From NCBI RefSeq assembly GCF_009831655.1, contig NZ_WRPA01000003.1, forward strand, positions 186,001-250,000: a DNA stretch of 64,000 nt. Direction: 5' to 3'. Under the pieces are notes generated by a model. The model was not told where the DNA came from. It ran no database searches and saw only the letters and a list, made by a program, of their open reading frames with translations. Shown piece after piece: positions 54,144-62,586 of the stretch. Each line of letters opens with the position of its first letter. Position 1 is the stretch's first letter. This stretch comes from Shewanella insulae. Its GTDB lineage: Bacteria; Pseudomonadota; Gammaproteobacteria; Enterobacterales; Shewanellaceae. A program made the position numbers and the translations under genes.

Positions 54144-54692
54144 CTAGACGTTAGCCCAGAAGGGAACGTATTGAGACAAGAGTTTGTTGATGAAGATCAG
54201 ACCGAACATGAAGATCATCACGGAGAAATCCAGGCCACCCATGGGGGGGATGATTCGGCGGATAGGTGCGACCAGCGGCTCGGTCAGCTGCGCCATTACC
54301 ATCTCGATCGGGTTGTGCCCCTGGCTGACCCAGCTGAGGATGGCGCGTAGGATAAGCATCCAGAACAGCAGCACGCCAGCCTGTTTTAGCACAGACACCA
54401 GCGCCACCAGGAGTATGATGGGCAGGTTAATGGCGGCGCCTGCCATCAGGCTGAGGATCACAAACTTAACCACAACGACCGCCAGAGCGAGTACCACAGA
54501 GGCAGTATCTAAGCCGCCCAGCGGTGGCAGGAAGCGGCGCATGGGGCCTACTACCGGGTGGGTAGCCTTGACCACAAACTGGCTGAAGGGGTTGTAAAAG
54601 TCGGCACGGGCCAGCTGTAACCAGATACGAATGATGACGACCATGAGGTACAGGTCAAACAGGGTGTTCACTAAAAAACTTAATGCATCCAT
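54144..54692 (-). CDS. yggT: YggT family integral membrane protein
   Basis: This 182-aa inner-membrane protein has two tandem YggT repeats, each with two helices around the motif PxxPxRRxxPPxGGLD: VVGPMRRFLPPLGGLDTAS near 48-66 and LVAPIRRIIPPMGGLDFS near 146-163. It has been linked to osmotic tolerance and K+ uptake in other bacteria, and to septum positioning for the related YlmG; its role here is open. It directly abuts yggU, and proC lies 60 nt upstream. Confidence 0.93.
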   Translation of the reverse strand: MDALSFLVNTLFDLYLMVVIIRIWLQLARADFYNPFSQFVVKATHPVVGPMRRFLPPLGGLDTASVVLALAVVVVKFVILSLMAGAAINLPIILLVALVSVLKQAGVLLFWMLILRAILSWVSQGHNPIEMVMAQLTEPLVAPIRRIIPPMGGLDFSVMIFMFGLIFINKLLSQYVPFWANV

Positions 54693-54752
54693 TGTGTTTC
54701 TCTACTGTGCTGTATCGAATAAAACTAGGGTTAAGCCTATGAAGGGCCAGCC

Positions 54753-55571
54753 CTAAAACTGCTTCGCCATTTCCTGGGCCCTGTCCATGCAGTCGTGCAT
54801 GGCGGTGCGCACTATCTCCCTGAGGCCGGCGCGCTCGAACGCTGCTAAGGCCTGAGCCGTGGTGCCGCCCTTAGAGGTGACATTTTCCCGCAGCTGCGCC
54901 GCTGAAAGCTGTGGATTCTGCTTCACCATGGAGGCCGCACCAAGAGCCGCCTGCTGCACCATCTCTCTGGCGGCTTGCTCATCGACGCCATCTTGTTTGG
55001 CACTGTCAATCATAGCCTCCATCATGAGGAAAAAATAGGCCGGCGAGCTGCCCGCCAGGGCGATCACCTGATTGAGATCCTCTTCTTTTTCTACCCACAC
55101 GGTTTCGCCGCCGGTCTGCATCAGTTGCTCACACAACTGGCGGTCTTGCTCGCTCACGCCCTGCTCGGCGTAGAGGCCCGTCATGCCAAGGCCGATCTGT
55201 GTCGGGGTATTGGGCATGGTGCGAATAAGCTGAATTGGCTGCTTGAAGAAGTCGTGATAACGCTCTGCCGTGACCCCGGCTGCTATGGTGACGATAAGCT
55301 TGTCTTTCAGGTTGAGTCCGCTCATCTCCTCACACACCTGCTGCATCAGCTGAGGTTTCACCGCCAGCACGATAACGTCAGCCTCATCGGCGGCCTGCAG
55401 GTTGTCGTGGGAGACTCGAATGCCTAAATCCTGTTTCAGGGCGATGAGTTTGCCCTCGCTGGGGTTAGTGGCGTGAATAAGCTGCGGGGCATAGCCGCCC
55501 TTGACCAGGCCGCTGGTGATGCTGCGGGTCATGTTGCCCGCGCCGATAAAGCAAATCTTCTTCTGTGTCAT
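54753..55571 (-). CDS. proC: Pyrroline-5-carboxylate reductase
   Basis: ProC performs the last step of proline synthesis with NAD(P)H. The 272 aa contain the dinucleotide-binding motif FIGAGNMTRSITSGLVKGGY, VLAVKPQLMQQVCEE, IRTMPNTPTQIGLGMTGLY, the ALAGSSPAYFFLMMEAM dimer helix and VTSKGGTTAQALAAFERAGLREIV near the C terminus. It lies between yggS (83 nt upstream) and yggT (60 nt downstream) on one strand. Confidence 0.97.
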   Translation of the reverse strand: MTQKKICFIGAGNMTRSITSGLVKGGYAPQLIHATNPSEGKLIALKQDLGIRVSHDNLQAADEADVIVLAVKPQLMQQVCEEMSGLNLKDKLIVTIAAGVTAERYHDFFKQPIQLIRTMPNTPTQIGLGMTGLYAEQGVSEQDRQLCEQLMQTGGETVWVEKEEDLNQVIALAGSSPAYFFLMMEAMIDSAKQDGVDEQAAREMVQQAALGAASMVKQNPQLSAAQLRENVTSKGGTTAQALAAFERAGLREIVRTAMHDCMDRAQEMAKQF

Positions 55572-55654
55572 AAGGGTCTCTATTTATTGGTCTAACTATC
55601 TATATCTGGGCATTCAGGGGAATTACAAGGCCTAGCGCTTTATCCCATTAGTCT

Positions 55655-56356
55655 TTAAGCCTTAGTGTAATCCCGGGCGCCGAAGATGGCGCTGCCGATA
55701 CGCACCATGGTCGAGCCGGCGGCGATCGCCTGCTCAAGATCTTGGCTCATCCCCATGGAGAGGGTATCCAGGCGCGGGTGTTGCTGTTTCAGCGCCTTAA
55801 ACAGGGACTGCATCTGGCTAAACTCGGCCTGCTGCAGCGCAACATCGTCTGTGGCGGTGGGGATTGCCATCAGGCCTCTCAGGGTGAGGTTGGGCTGGGA
55901 TGCAATCATCTCGGCCAGGGGAGCGACTTCGTCTGGATTGACGCCCGACTTACTCTCCTCCTGGCTGACATTCACCTGGATGCAGACCTGCAGGGGAGGG
56001 AGATGGCAAGGGCGCTGCTCGCTCAGGCGTTTGGCTATCTTCTCCCGGCTTAATGTGTGCATCCAGTCGAAGTGCTCTGCGATGGTTTTGGTTTTGTTCG
56101 ATTGCAGCGGGCCGATGAAGTGCCATTCGATGTCGCCATGGCTTTCGCGCAGGGCATTTATCTTCTCTTCCCCCTCCTGAACATAGTTTTCACCAAAAAG
56201 CCGCTGTCCGGCATCATATGCCGCTACTATCTGATCTATCGGCTTGGTTTTACTCACCGCCAGCAGCCGTATCTCCCTGTAATCACGTGATGAATTTTGC
56301 GCCGCTTGAGCGATTCTTTGGTGGGCGTTGGCCAGTCTGTCTGCTATTGTTGTCAT
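55655..56356 (-). CDS. yggS: YggS / PLPBP pyridoxal-phosphate homeostasis protein
   Basis: This 233-aa monomeric TIM-barrel PLP-binding protein controls B6 and amino-acid balance without known catalytic turnover. The PLP Lys is in RLLAVSKTKPIDQIVAAYDAG near 36. GENYVQEGEEKI and the phosphate-binding DTLSMGMSQDLEQAIAAGSTMVRIGSAIFG lie near the C terminus. It is the first gene of the yggS-proC-... strand and diverges from pilT with only 35 bp between start codons. Confidence 0.96.
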   Translation of the reverse strand: MTTIADRLANAHQRIAQAAQNSSRDYREIRLLAVSKTKPIDQIVAAYDAGQRLFGENYVQEGEEKINALRESHGDIEWHFIGPLQSNKTKTIAEHFDWMHTLSREKIAKRLSEQRPCHLPPLQVCIQVNVSQEESKSGVNPDEVAPLAEMIASQPNLTLRGLMAIPTATDDVALQQAEFSQMQSLFKALKQQHPRLDTLSMGMSQDLEQAIAAGSTMVRIGSAIFGARDYTKA

Positions 56357-56391
56357 GTTGTAAGTTTTTGGTTGAATGGATATCCCATACT

Positions 56392-57429
56392 ATGGAAATC
56401 ACAGAGTTACTTGCCTTTAGTGTAAAACACAACGCGTCGGATCTACACCTTTCTGCGGGAGTATCTCCCATGATACGTGTTGATGGTGAGGTCAGAAAGA
56501 TCAATCTGCCTGCCCTGGATCATCAAGGCGTACACAGCCTCGTTTATGACATCATGAACGACAAACAGCGTAAAGATTATGAAGAGCATTTAGAGATAGA
56601 TTTCTCGTTCGAAGTGCCCAACTTAGCCCGTTTCCGTGTGAACGCCTTTAACCAGTCCCGCGGCGCCGCGGCGGTGTTCCGTACCATTCCCAGCGAGATC
56701 TTAAGCCTGGAGAAACTGGGCGCCCCTGAGATTTTCAAGAAGATTGCCAGCTTTCCCCGTGGTCTTGTGTTGGTAACCGGCCCAACAGGTTCGGGTAAGA
56801 GTACCACCCTGGCGGGCATGATAGATTATGTAAACGAGAACCGTCACGACCATATCCTGACCATCGAAGACCCTATCGAATTCGTTCACCAGAATAAGCA
56901 GTGTCTGATCAACCAACGTGAAGTGCACAGACACACCCACAGCTTTAACGCCGCGCTGCGTAGCGCACTGCGTGAAGACCCGGATGTGATTCTGGTGGGT
57001 GAGATGCGTGACCTCGAAACCATACGTCTTGCCATGACGGCGGCGGAAACCGGTCACCTGGTATTTGGTACCCTGCACACCACCTCGGCGGCGAAAACCA
57101 TCGACCGTGTGGTCGACGTATTCCCCGAGGGCGAGAAGAGTATGGTGCGTACCATGTTATCTGAGTCCTTGCAGGCGGTTATCTCCCAGACCCTCATTAA
57201 GAAGGTGGGCGGTGGCCGTGTGGCGGCTCACGAGATCATGATGGGTACCCCGGCGATTCGAAATCTTATCCGCGAAGATAAGGTGGCGCAGATGTACTCG
57301 GCCATCCAAACGGGTATGGCGCACGGCATGCAGACCCTAGATCAGTGTCTGCAAAATCTGGTCAGTCGTGGCTTGATCACCCGTGATGATGCGATGGCCA
57401 AGAGTTCTAATAAAAACGCTAGTTTCTAG
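56392..57429 (+). CDS. pilT: Type IV pilus retraction ATPase PilT
   Basis: This hexameric cytoplasmic motor depolymerises the pilus and drives twitching. The 345 aa have an N-terminal PAS-like domain (SDLHLSAGVSPMIRVDGEV), Walker A GPTGSGKSTTLAG near 130 and the Asp box ILTIEDPIEFVH. Walker B DPDVILVGEMRD, the His box GHLVFGTLHTTSA and the retraction signature AIRNLIRE are all present. The frame runs open upstream to 56218, inside yggS on the other strand; the ATG giving MEITELLAFSV is the family start. pilU follows after 12 nt. Confidence 0.97.
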   Translation: MEITELLAFSVKHNASDLHLSAGVSPMIRVDGEVRKINLPALDHQGVHSLVYDIMNDKQRKDYEEHLEIDFSFEVPNLARFRVNAFNQSRGAAAVFRTIPSEILSLEKLGAPEIFKKIASFPRGLVLVTGPTGSGKSTTLAGMIDYVNENRHDHILTIEDPIEFVHQNKQCLINQREVHRHTHSFNAALRSALREDPDVILVGEMRDLETIRLAMTAAETGHLVFGTLHTTSAAKTIDRVVDVFPEGEKSMVRTMLSESLQAVISQTLIKKVGGGRVAAHEIMMGTPAIRNLIREDKVAQMYSAIQTGMAHGMQTLDQCLQNLVSRGLITRDDAMAKSSNKNASF

Positions 57430-57441
57430 TAAGGTTTGAGT

Positions 57442-58554
57442 ATGGAAGTTCGTCCATTTTTAAAGGTGATGGTAGAGCGCAAGGCGTCGGATCTCTTCAT
57501 TACCGCCGGCTTTCCCCCCAGTGCTAAGGTTGATGGCGAGGTGCGCCCGTTAGCCGAGAATCCCTTTACCCCGGCCCAGGCGCTGGAGTTTGTCGAGTCT
57601 TTGATGACAGAGGCCCAGCGTAAAGAGTTTCACGAGACCCGCGAGTGTAACTTCGCCTATGGCGAGAAGGGCCTGGGGCGTTTTCGTGTCAGCGCCTTCT
57701 GGCAGCGAGAGTCTCCTGGCTGTGTGATGCGTCGCATCGAGACCAAGATCCCGCTGGTGGAAGATCTTAAGCTGCCCCCTATCTTGAAAGACTTAGTGAT
57801 GAGTAAGCGCGGCCTTATCATCATGGTGGGTGGTACGGGTACGGGTAAGTCGACCTCGCTGGCTGCGCTTGTGGGCTACCGCAACTCTCACGCCCGCGGC
57901 CATATCCTCACCATCGAAGATCCGGTGGAATTTGTGCACGACCATCGCAAGAGCATCATCACCCAGCGTGAGGTGGGCATAGACACAGACTCTTTCGACG
58001 CCGCGCTCAAGAGTTCCTTGCGTCAGGCGCCAGACGTGATTCTGATCGGTGAGATCCGTACTCAGGAGACAATGGAGTTTGCCCTGTCGTTCGCCGAAAC
58101 CGGTCACCTCTGTATGGCAACCCTGCACGCCAACAACGCCAACCAGGCGCTGGACCGCATCATGCACCTGGTACCCGAGAGTAAACACCAACAGCTATTG
58201 TTCGACTTGTCGCTGAACCTTCGCGGCATCGTGGCGCAGCAACTGGTGCCTAAGAGCGATGGCTCGGGACGCCGGGCAGCCATCGAGGTGTTGATCAACA
58301 CCCCAAGGGTTGCCAGCATTATTCAGAAGAATGAGCTGCATCTGCTTAAGGAAACCATGGCGAAATCCAACGAGCAGGGGATGCAGACCTTCGACCAGGC
58401 GCTGCTCAAGCTCTATGTGGAAGGTGAGATCAGCTACTCTGATGCGCTGCACTACGCCGACTCGCCAAACGATCTTCGCTTGATGATCAAGCTGCAAAGC
58501 TCGGAATCGGCAAGTTCAGGCTTCATGGAAGGCGTGACGCTGGATCTTGACTAG
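57442..58554 (+). CDS. pilU: PilT-like ATPase PilU
   Basis: PilU is the accessory retraction ATPase that assists PilT. The 370-aa protein has SDLFITAGFPPSAKVDGEV, Walker A GGTGTGKSTSLAALVG near 134, ILTIEDPVEFVHDHRKS, Walker B APDVILIGEIRT and GHLCMATLHANNANQALDR. The frame also opens two codons earlier at a TTG; AAGGTTTGAGT precedes the ATG. It is co-transcribed with pilT and closed by a terminator. Its products should serve the pilus whose minor pilins are encoded at 16-23.6 kb. Confidence 0.95.
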   Translation: MEVRPFLKVMVERKASDLFITAGFPPSAKVDGEVRPLAENPFTPAQALEFVESLMTEAQRKEFHETRECNFAYGEKGLGRFRVSAFWQRESPGCVMRRIETKIPLVEDLKLPPILKDLVMSKRGLIIMVGGTGTGKSTSLAALVGYRNSHARGHILTIEDPVEFVHDHRKSIITQREVGIDTDSFDAALKSSLRQAPDVILIGEIRTQETMEFALSFAETGHLCMATLHANNANQALDRIMHLVPESKHQQLLFDLSLNLRGIVAQQLVPKSDGSGRRAAIEVLINTPRVASIIQKNELHLLKETMAKSNEQGMQTFDQALLKLYVEGEISYSDALHYADSPNDLRLMIKLQSSESASSGFMEGVTLDLD

Positions 58555-58571
58555 GCATTGAAAGCACTTTG

Positions 58572-58603
58572 AAAAAACCGATAATCCTTTTATCGGTTTT
58601 TTT
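58572..58603 (+). terminator. Terminator after pilU
   Basis: AAAAAACCGATAA / TTATCGGTTTTTTT-type stem with a short loop, 18 nt after the pilU stop. Confidence 0.9.
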
Positions 58604-58782
58604 ATGGGCGGGCCTTGATCTAAGCTGCTCTAATGGGCGTACAAGATGAGTGCTCAGTTGCTTTTAGAGTAAGTGAGATGAGCGCAAGCGAGATAATAGC
58701 CAGTTCGATAAGATCAATCGAGTTGAGCGTAAGCGGACAAGTGCAAGGCAGGCGCCTGAACAGATAAAAACAAGGAATCATT

Positions 58783-59796
58783 TTGGCAAAATATTTTGGA
58801 TTAAATAAACAGCAGGGCCATGGCGATCGTGCCAAGACGACGGTACTGCTGATGAATCTGGGCACACCAGACGCGCCAACCACGGGTGCCGTAAGGCGTT
58901 ATCTGGCGGAGTTTCTCTCTGACCCAAGAGTGGTGGAGATCCCTAAGCTGGTGTGGATGCTGATACTGCACGGCATCATTTTACGTGTCCGTCCGGCCAA
59001 GTCGGCGGCCTTGTATCAGTCTATCTGGACCGAGCAGGGCTCGCCCCTGATGGCCATCACTAAGGCGCAGCGGGACAAGCTCGCGCAAAGGCTGAGCGAA
59101 AATGGCAGTGACGTCGATGTGGATTTCTGCATGCGTTACGGCAAGCCGAGCGTCAAGGAGACACTGAGAAGGCTACATAGCGAGGGCAGTGACAAGCTCG
59201 TGGTCTTGCCCCTCTATCCTCAGTACGCCGCGCCCACCACGGCCTCGGCCTTCGATGCTATGGCTAAAGAGCTGACTTCGTGGCGCTACCTGCCGTCGCT
59301 GCATTTTATCAATAGCTACCACGACCACCCCGACTATATTGCCGTGCTGGCCGACTCTATCGCCAGAGACTTCGAGCAACATGGTAAGCCTAAGAAGTTA
59401 GTGCTCTCTTACCACGGCATGCCCGAGCGTAACCTGCATCTTGGCGACCCCTATTACTGCCTGTGTCAGAAGACGACCCGCCTGGTGGTGGAACGCCTAG
59501 GGCTCACTGATGACGACTATATCACCACCTTCCAGTCCCGCTTCGGCAAGGCCAAGTGGCTCGGCCCTTACACGGATGCCAGCCTGGAGGCGTTAGCGAA
59601 AGAGGGCGTCGATGACGTGGCCATCGTCTGCCCGGCCTTCAGCGCCGACTGTCTCGAGACTCTCGAGGAGATAGAGCATGAAAACCGGGATGTGTTCACC
59701 CAGGCTGGTGGCAGCAAGTATCGTTATATTCCCTGCCTCAATGACCAAGATGGCCATATCGATATGATGGTGAATCTGGTGAAGCCTTATCTTTAA
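58783..59796 (+). CDS. hemH: Ferrochelatase
   Basis: HemH inserts Fe(2+) into protoporphyrin IX, the last step of heme b synthesis. The 337 aa show LLMNLGTPDAPTTGAVRRYLAEFLSDPRV, the active-site His in VLSYHGMPERNLHLGDPY near 207, and CPAFSADCLETLEEI with the catalytic Glu near 285. Translation starts at TTG with AAGGA 8 nt before it. The next in-frame Met (in LLMNLG) would cut into the conserved first strand, so TTG is taken. It has its own terminator. Confidence 0.96.
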   Translation: MAKYFGLNKQQGHGDRAKTTVLLMNLGTPDAPTTGAVRRYLAEFLSDPRVVEIPKLVWMLILHGIILRVRPAKSAALYQSIWTEQGSPLMAITKAQRDKLAQRLSENGSDVDVDFCMRYGKPSVKETLRRLHSEGSDKLVVLPLYPQYAAPTTASAFDAMAKELTSWRYLPSLHFINSYHDHPDYIAVLADSIARDFEQHGKPKKLVLSYHGMPERNLHLGDPYYCLCQKTTRLVVERLGLTDDDYITTFQSRFGKAKWLGPYTDASLEALAKEGVDDVAIVCPAFSADCLETLEEIEHENRDVFTQAGGSKYRYIPCLNDQDGHIDMMVNLVKPYL

Positions 59797-59848
59797 CTGA
59801 GTTAGGTTAAAGGGGAGATTCTTGGTTGCCTCAAGGTGGCCATTGGTG

Positions 59849-59884
59849 AAATGCCGAGTCTTTAGAAGGACTCGGCATTTTTGT
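59849..59884 (+). terminator. Terminator after hemH
   Basis: AAATGCCGAGTC / GACTCGGCATTT with an 8-nt loop, then TTTG TTTTT. Confidence 0.92.
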
Positions 59885-60062
59885 TTTTGAAGATTGAGTC
59901 TTCACTTTTCTCTCGTTTCGAGAGTCATTGTTATAGGAAGTTTCGCTGCCTTTCTTCGAGGGAGTGGCTGCAATTTTTTGAAGCTTTCGGCTTCACTTCA
60001 ATTTATGGCAGTGATTGCAACACTGAGCGTCAATGTCATCAATAGCCTGCGGCTCGCTCTTG

Positions 60063-60150
60063 TGCAGATACATCTGCTACACGCCGTGAATCCTTCCGTG
60101 GAGGCTCGACGATGGCATCCCTGCCATCGACGTCCGCAGATGCATCTACA
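60063..60150. repeat. Palindromic intergenic repeat (REP/BIME-like)
   Basis: Arms TGCAGATACATCTGC (60063-60077) and GCAGATGCATCTACA (60136-60150) are near-perfect inverted copies. Inside is the hairpin GATGGCA-TCCC-TGCCATC (60111-60128). The style (…GAATCC.TCC.TGGAGGCTCGACG…) is that of short repeats I associate with Shewanella intergenic DNA. Related segments recur at 61.2-61.4 kb. The flanking 59885-60317 has no gene I can support. Confidence 0.6.
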
Positions 60151-60317
60151 CTTGGTATCGAACGTATCTTCGATTTGGCCGTGTTTGGGGGGAAGAGGGA
60201 ATGAAAAAGCTGATTTGGTTTTGCCCCAAAATGAGTTAACAAGTTGTCGGTGGATCTGTAAGGGGCAGACTTTCTGGCCTAGAAGTTTTTATCGCTACAC
60301 TTCTCCTCATCAAAAAA

Positions 60318-60333
60318 CTGGATCAGTATACAG
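60318..60333. promoter_or_regulatory. LexA (SOS) box candidate
   Basis: CTGGATCAGTATACAG has the strict CTG-N10-CAG form and matches 12 of 16 bases of the LexA consensus. CATATT just after it (60335-60340) is a possible -10. Confidence 0.5.
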
Positions 60334-60355
60334 TCATATTAAAAACATAAGGATT

Positions 60356-60421
60356 TTGAACGATTTTCATCCGTTATTTGTGCGCGTTTTCACATTCCTG
60401 TTTAAGCTAATGTATTTTTAA
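60356..60421 (+). CDS. Possible SOS-controlled 21-residue hydrophobic peptide
   Basis: TTG at 60356 is preceded at 2-7 nt by AAGGA (60349-60353) and opens a 21-codon frame ending TAA. The predicted peptide starts MNDFHPLFVRVF and is Phe-rich with two basic residues, like a short membrane-active toxin. The LexA-like box lies 22 bp upstream of the start. The frame is the tail of a longer random opening, so coding is uncertain, and the SD spacing is tight. Confidence 0.25.
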   Translation: MNDFHPLFVRVFTFLFKLMYF

Positions 60422-60487
60422 TCAATAACTTAGCTAGATCATTGAATAGATAATAGGTTTGAAAAACGCGCATGCGCACTAATAAAA

Positions 60488-60496
60488 TGTTATGCG
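60488..60496 (+). repeat. Left inverted repeat of the LRAT segment, cassette-end-like
   Basis: TGTTATGCG, the perfect reverse complement of CGCATAACA at 61070-61078. GTTATGC / GCATAAC resemble the outer core sites of integron attC elements. Confidence 0.5.
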
Positions 60497-60573
60497 CTGC
60501 AACATTTGAGCTTGAAACTCAGTTAATCGCCCACATATCGCTGAAGAAGAATAAATAGTAAATGGAGTTATAG

Positions 60574-61062
60574 ATGGACAGCCTTCTTGTAAGCCCTGGC
60601 GATGTTGTAGTTACTGATTTTGGTATCTATCAGCACTGGTCATTCGTATCCGATGCAGTTTGTAGCAAAGGTAAACCAATGCTTATTTCTGCGACAAAGC
60701 GGAATGGAACAGTCAAAGAAGAAACATGGGATATTGTTACCCAAGGTAAAAACACTTATATCACGAAAGTTCAGCAAATTAAGCCTATCTATGAGGTACT
60801 CAAAACGGCCAGAAGTCAGATCGGAAAGTGGACATATTCTGTCGAAAGCAAAAATTGTGAGCACTTCGTAAAGTGGGCGTCAGGCTTGGAAGTTTCTTCT
60901 ACTCAAGTAGTCAATACAACAGCAGGTCTTATTGCTGGTGCAGCTCTTGTTGGTGTCGTAGCCGAAAACCCAAAGTTTGTTCATTTTGTTGGTGGTGCAT
61001 TATTGGTTGGCGGTATTTTCTTGGCTCTTACAAGAGCATCAGAAAAAGCAGCAGTCGAGTAA
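60574..61062 (+). CDS. LRAT/NlpC-P60-type thiol acyltransferase-like protein with C-terminal membrane helices
   Basis: This 162-aa protein has the lecithin-retinol-acyltransferase fold signatures: a catalytic-type His in FGIYQHWSFVS (near 21) and the hallmark NCEHFVKWASG with Cys at about 97. A hydrophobic region NTTAGLIAGAALVGVVAEN...FVGGALLVGGIFLALT (about 115-155) should form one or two membrane segments. Family members transfer acyl chains or hydrolyse lipids via the Cys; bacterial roles are mostly unknown. GGAG lies 7 nt before the ATG. It sits alone in an accessory patch, bracketed by 9-bp inverted repeats and flanked by palindromic repeats, and looks more AT-rich than nearby core genes. 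Probable horizontal acquisition. Confidence 0.78.
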   Translation: MDSLLVSPGDVVVTDFGIYQHWSFVSDAVCSKGKPMLISATKRNGTVKEETWDIVTQGKNTYITKVQQIKPIYEVLKTARSQIGKWTYSVESKNCEHFVKWASGLEVSSTQVVNTTAGLIAGAALVGVVAENPKFVHFVGGALLVGGIFLALTRASEKAAVE

Positions 61063-61069
61063 AAAACAA

Positions 61070-61078
61070 CGCATAACA
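61070..61078 (-). repeat. Right inverted repeat of the LRAT segment, cassette-end-like
   Basis: CGCATAACA lies 7 nt after the LRAT stop codon, where an integron cassette would carry the start of its attC. A full attC fold was not recognised. Confidence 0.5.
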
Positions 61079-61237
61079 AGTGACTGAGACGTTATCCATA
61101 CAGTGATTAGTGTCAATTTGATGATGGGGCAGAGCCAAGAACCTAACTCAAACTTGTTTTGGCTCCACCTTTCCATGTCGTCTAATCGAAGAGAAGTATA
61201 ATTGGGTGTAGATACGCAGGTGACTTTTCGAAACTGG

Positions 61238-61288
61238 GCCGCTCTTTGACATCCATGTCACCGCGGCATTCGTGAGTCCATTCACATC
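61238..61288 (+). repeat. Diverged 51-bp direct repeat, copy 1
   Basis: GCCGCTCTT...CATCCATGT...CGCGGCATT.GTG..TCCAT.CAC..C is matched by a second copy 130 bp downstream. It contains the palindrome TGACATCCATGTCA. GATACGC (61211) and GCGTATC (near 61350) form inverted ends around it. Confidence 0.6.
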
Positions 61289-61367
61289 AGATGTTTCGGC
61301 AGAGCCTAAAGGGACTATTCTCCATAAATAAAGAATCGGTGTCTCACAGGCGTATCTGCACAAAGAG

Positions 61368-61418
61368 GTCGCTCTTACTCATCCCTGTGTTCGCGACATT
61401 GGTGCCTCCATACACTGC
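61368..61418 (+). repeat. Diverged 51-bp direct repeat, copy 2
   Basis: GTCGCTCTT...CATCCCTGT...CGCGACATT.GTG..TCCAT.CAC..C is collinear with copy 1 at roughly two-thirds identity. Nothing else recognisable is present in 61079-61530; no coding frame there is convincing. Confidence 0.6.
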
Positions 61419-61530
61419 AACTGCTGCAAGCAATTCAAAACAGTAACGGTTGACCATCAAATGACATTGAAACTGTCACTTAAGGTGAGGGCTAAGACCT
61501 TAAGTAAACTGGACAAGCGAGTTTCCGCAT

Positions 61531-61556
61531 AAAAAAGCGGCCTTGTTTGGCCGCTA
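61531..61556 (-). terminator. Terminator of the algH-ruvX transcript
   Basis: AGCGGCC / GGCCGCT with a 6-nt loop is followed on the minus strand by TTTTTT, 15 nt past the ruvX stop. Confidence 0.88.
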
Positions 61557-61571
61557 TCGAACGTTCAAATT

Positions 61572-61991
61572 TTAGTAGAGATTCTCGAAATAACTCTCGA
61601 TGATGAGTACCGCCGACATGGAGTCGACCTGACCCTTGGAGAGTGCCTTGTAGCCCCCCATCTCGAACAGCCTGGCCTTGGCGTCGGCTGTGGTGAGACG
61701 TTCATCCTGGGTGGCGGTCTTGACGCCGAAGCGGCCGCTGATGCGGTTGGCAAACTTGCGGGCTCTCTGGGTCATCTCCTGCTCTGTGCCATCCATGTTG
61801 AGGGGCAGGCCGACGACGATGATATCGGGTTTCCACTCCTTGATGAGCGCCTCAATCTCTTCCCATCTGGGGATGCCGTCGTTGGCCTTGAGGGAGGCGA
61901 GGGGGGTAGCGCTGCCGGTGATCTGCTGGCCGACGGCGACGCCTATGCTCTTGGTGCCGAAGTCGAAGCCCAAGACGCTTGCTGAACTCAT
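61572..61991 (-). CDS. ruvX: Putative pre-16S rRNA nuclease YqgF/RuvX
   Basis: This 139-aa RNase H-fold nuclease is implicated in 16S rRNA 5'-end maturation. The catalytic Asp is in [17 protein letters not shown] near 10. [26 protein letters not shown] near 55 and [13 protein letters not shown] near 97 supply the other acidic residues. It follows algH by 21 nt on the same strand, the usual yqgE-yqgF pair. Confidence 0.95.
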   Translation of the reverse strand: MSSASVLGFDFGTKSIGVAVGQQITGSATPLASLKANDGIPRWEEIEALIKEWKPDIIVVGLPLNMDGTEQEMTQRARKFANRISGRFGVKTATQDERLTTADAKARLFEMGGYKALSKGQVDSMSAVLIIESYFENLY

Positions 61992-62012
61992 AGTGAATTT
62001 TATCCTTTACTG

Positions 62013-62570
62013 TTAGGCGTGACCGGTCTGGGAGGAGAGCTGCCAGATGTCGAAACCCAGTGATTCTGTGGCCTTCTGCCAGCGGCTCTCATGGTCCGTG
62101 TTGAACATGAGGTCGGTATTGGCCGGGATGGAGAGCCAGGTGTTGTCGGCCAGCTCCTGTTCCAGCTGATGACGGCCCCAGCCAGCGTAGCCGAGGGCGA
62201 CGATAAACTGCTCAGGCGCGTCTTTGCTGCCCAGGGAGGTGAGCACGTCTCTTGAGGTGGTGAGCATGAGATCGTCGCTGATCTGCTGGCTGTTGCTCCA
62301 CTGTGGCTGCGGTGTATGCAGCACGAAGCCCTTCTCCTGCCCCACGGGGCCGCCCACCAAGACTTTGCTGTTGATGCTCTCTATGGTGTGAAAATCATCC
62401 AGCTCCATCTGTCTGAGCAGCTCATTGACATCGACCCCTATGGGGCGATTGATCATCAGCCCCATCGCACCTTGCTCATTGTGCTCACACAGGTAGATCA
62501 CGCTGCGCTCGAAGAAGGTGTCCTTAAGCGAGGGCATGGCTATGAGTAAATGATTTTGCAAACTATCCAT
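62013..62570 (-). CDS. algH: AlgH/YqgE family protein (UPF0301)
   Basis: This 185-aa protein of the YqgE/AlgH family is named from an alginate regulator locus in Pseudomonas; its molecular function is undefined. Key stretches are [53 protein letters not shown] and [16 protein letters not shown]. It is upstream of ruvX in a conserved pair, and downstream of yciH by 16 nt, so the three may be one transcript. Confidence 0.94.
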   Translation of the reverse strand: MDSLQNHLLIAMPSLKDTFFERSVIYLCEHNEQGAMGLMINRPIGVDVNELLRQMELDDFHTIESINSKVLVGGPVGQEKGFVLHTPQPQWSNSQQISDDLMLTTSRDVLTSLGSKDAPEQFIVALGYAGWGRHQLEQELADNTWLSIPANTDLMFNTDHESRWQKATESLGFDIWQLSSQTGHA

Positions 62571-62586
62571 CTAGCGCTCCAATGGG

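Noticed and set aside
59894..60421. 175-codon open frame over the repeat region after hemH
   Set aside because: It runs through the palindromic repeat, has no ribosome site or recognisable protein pattern, and its residue mix looks random; only the last 21 codons have a separate SD.
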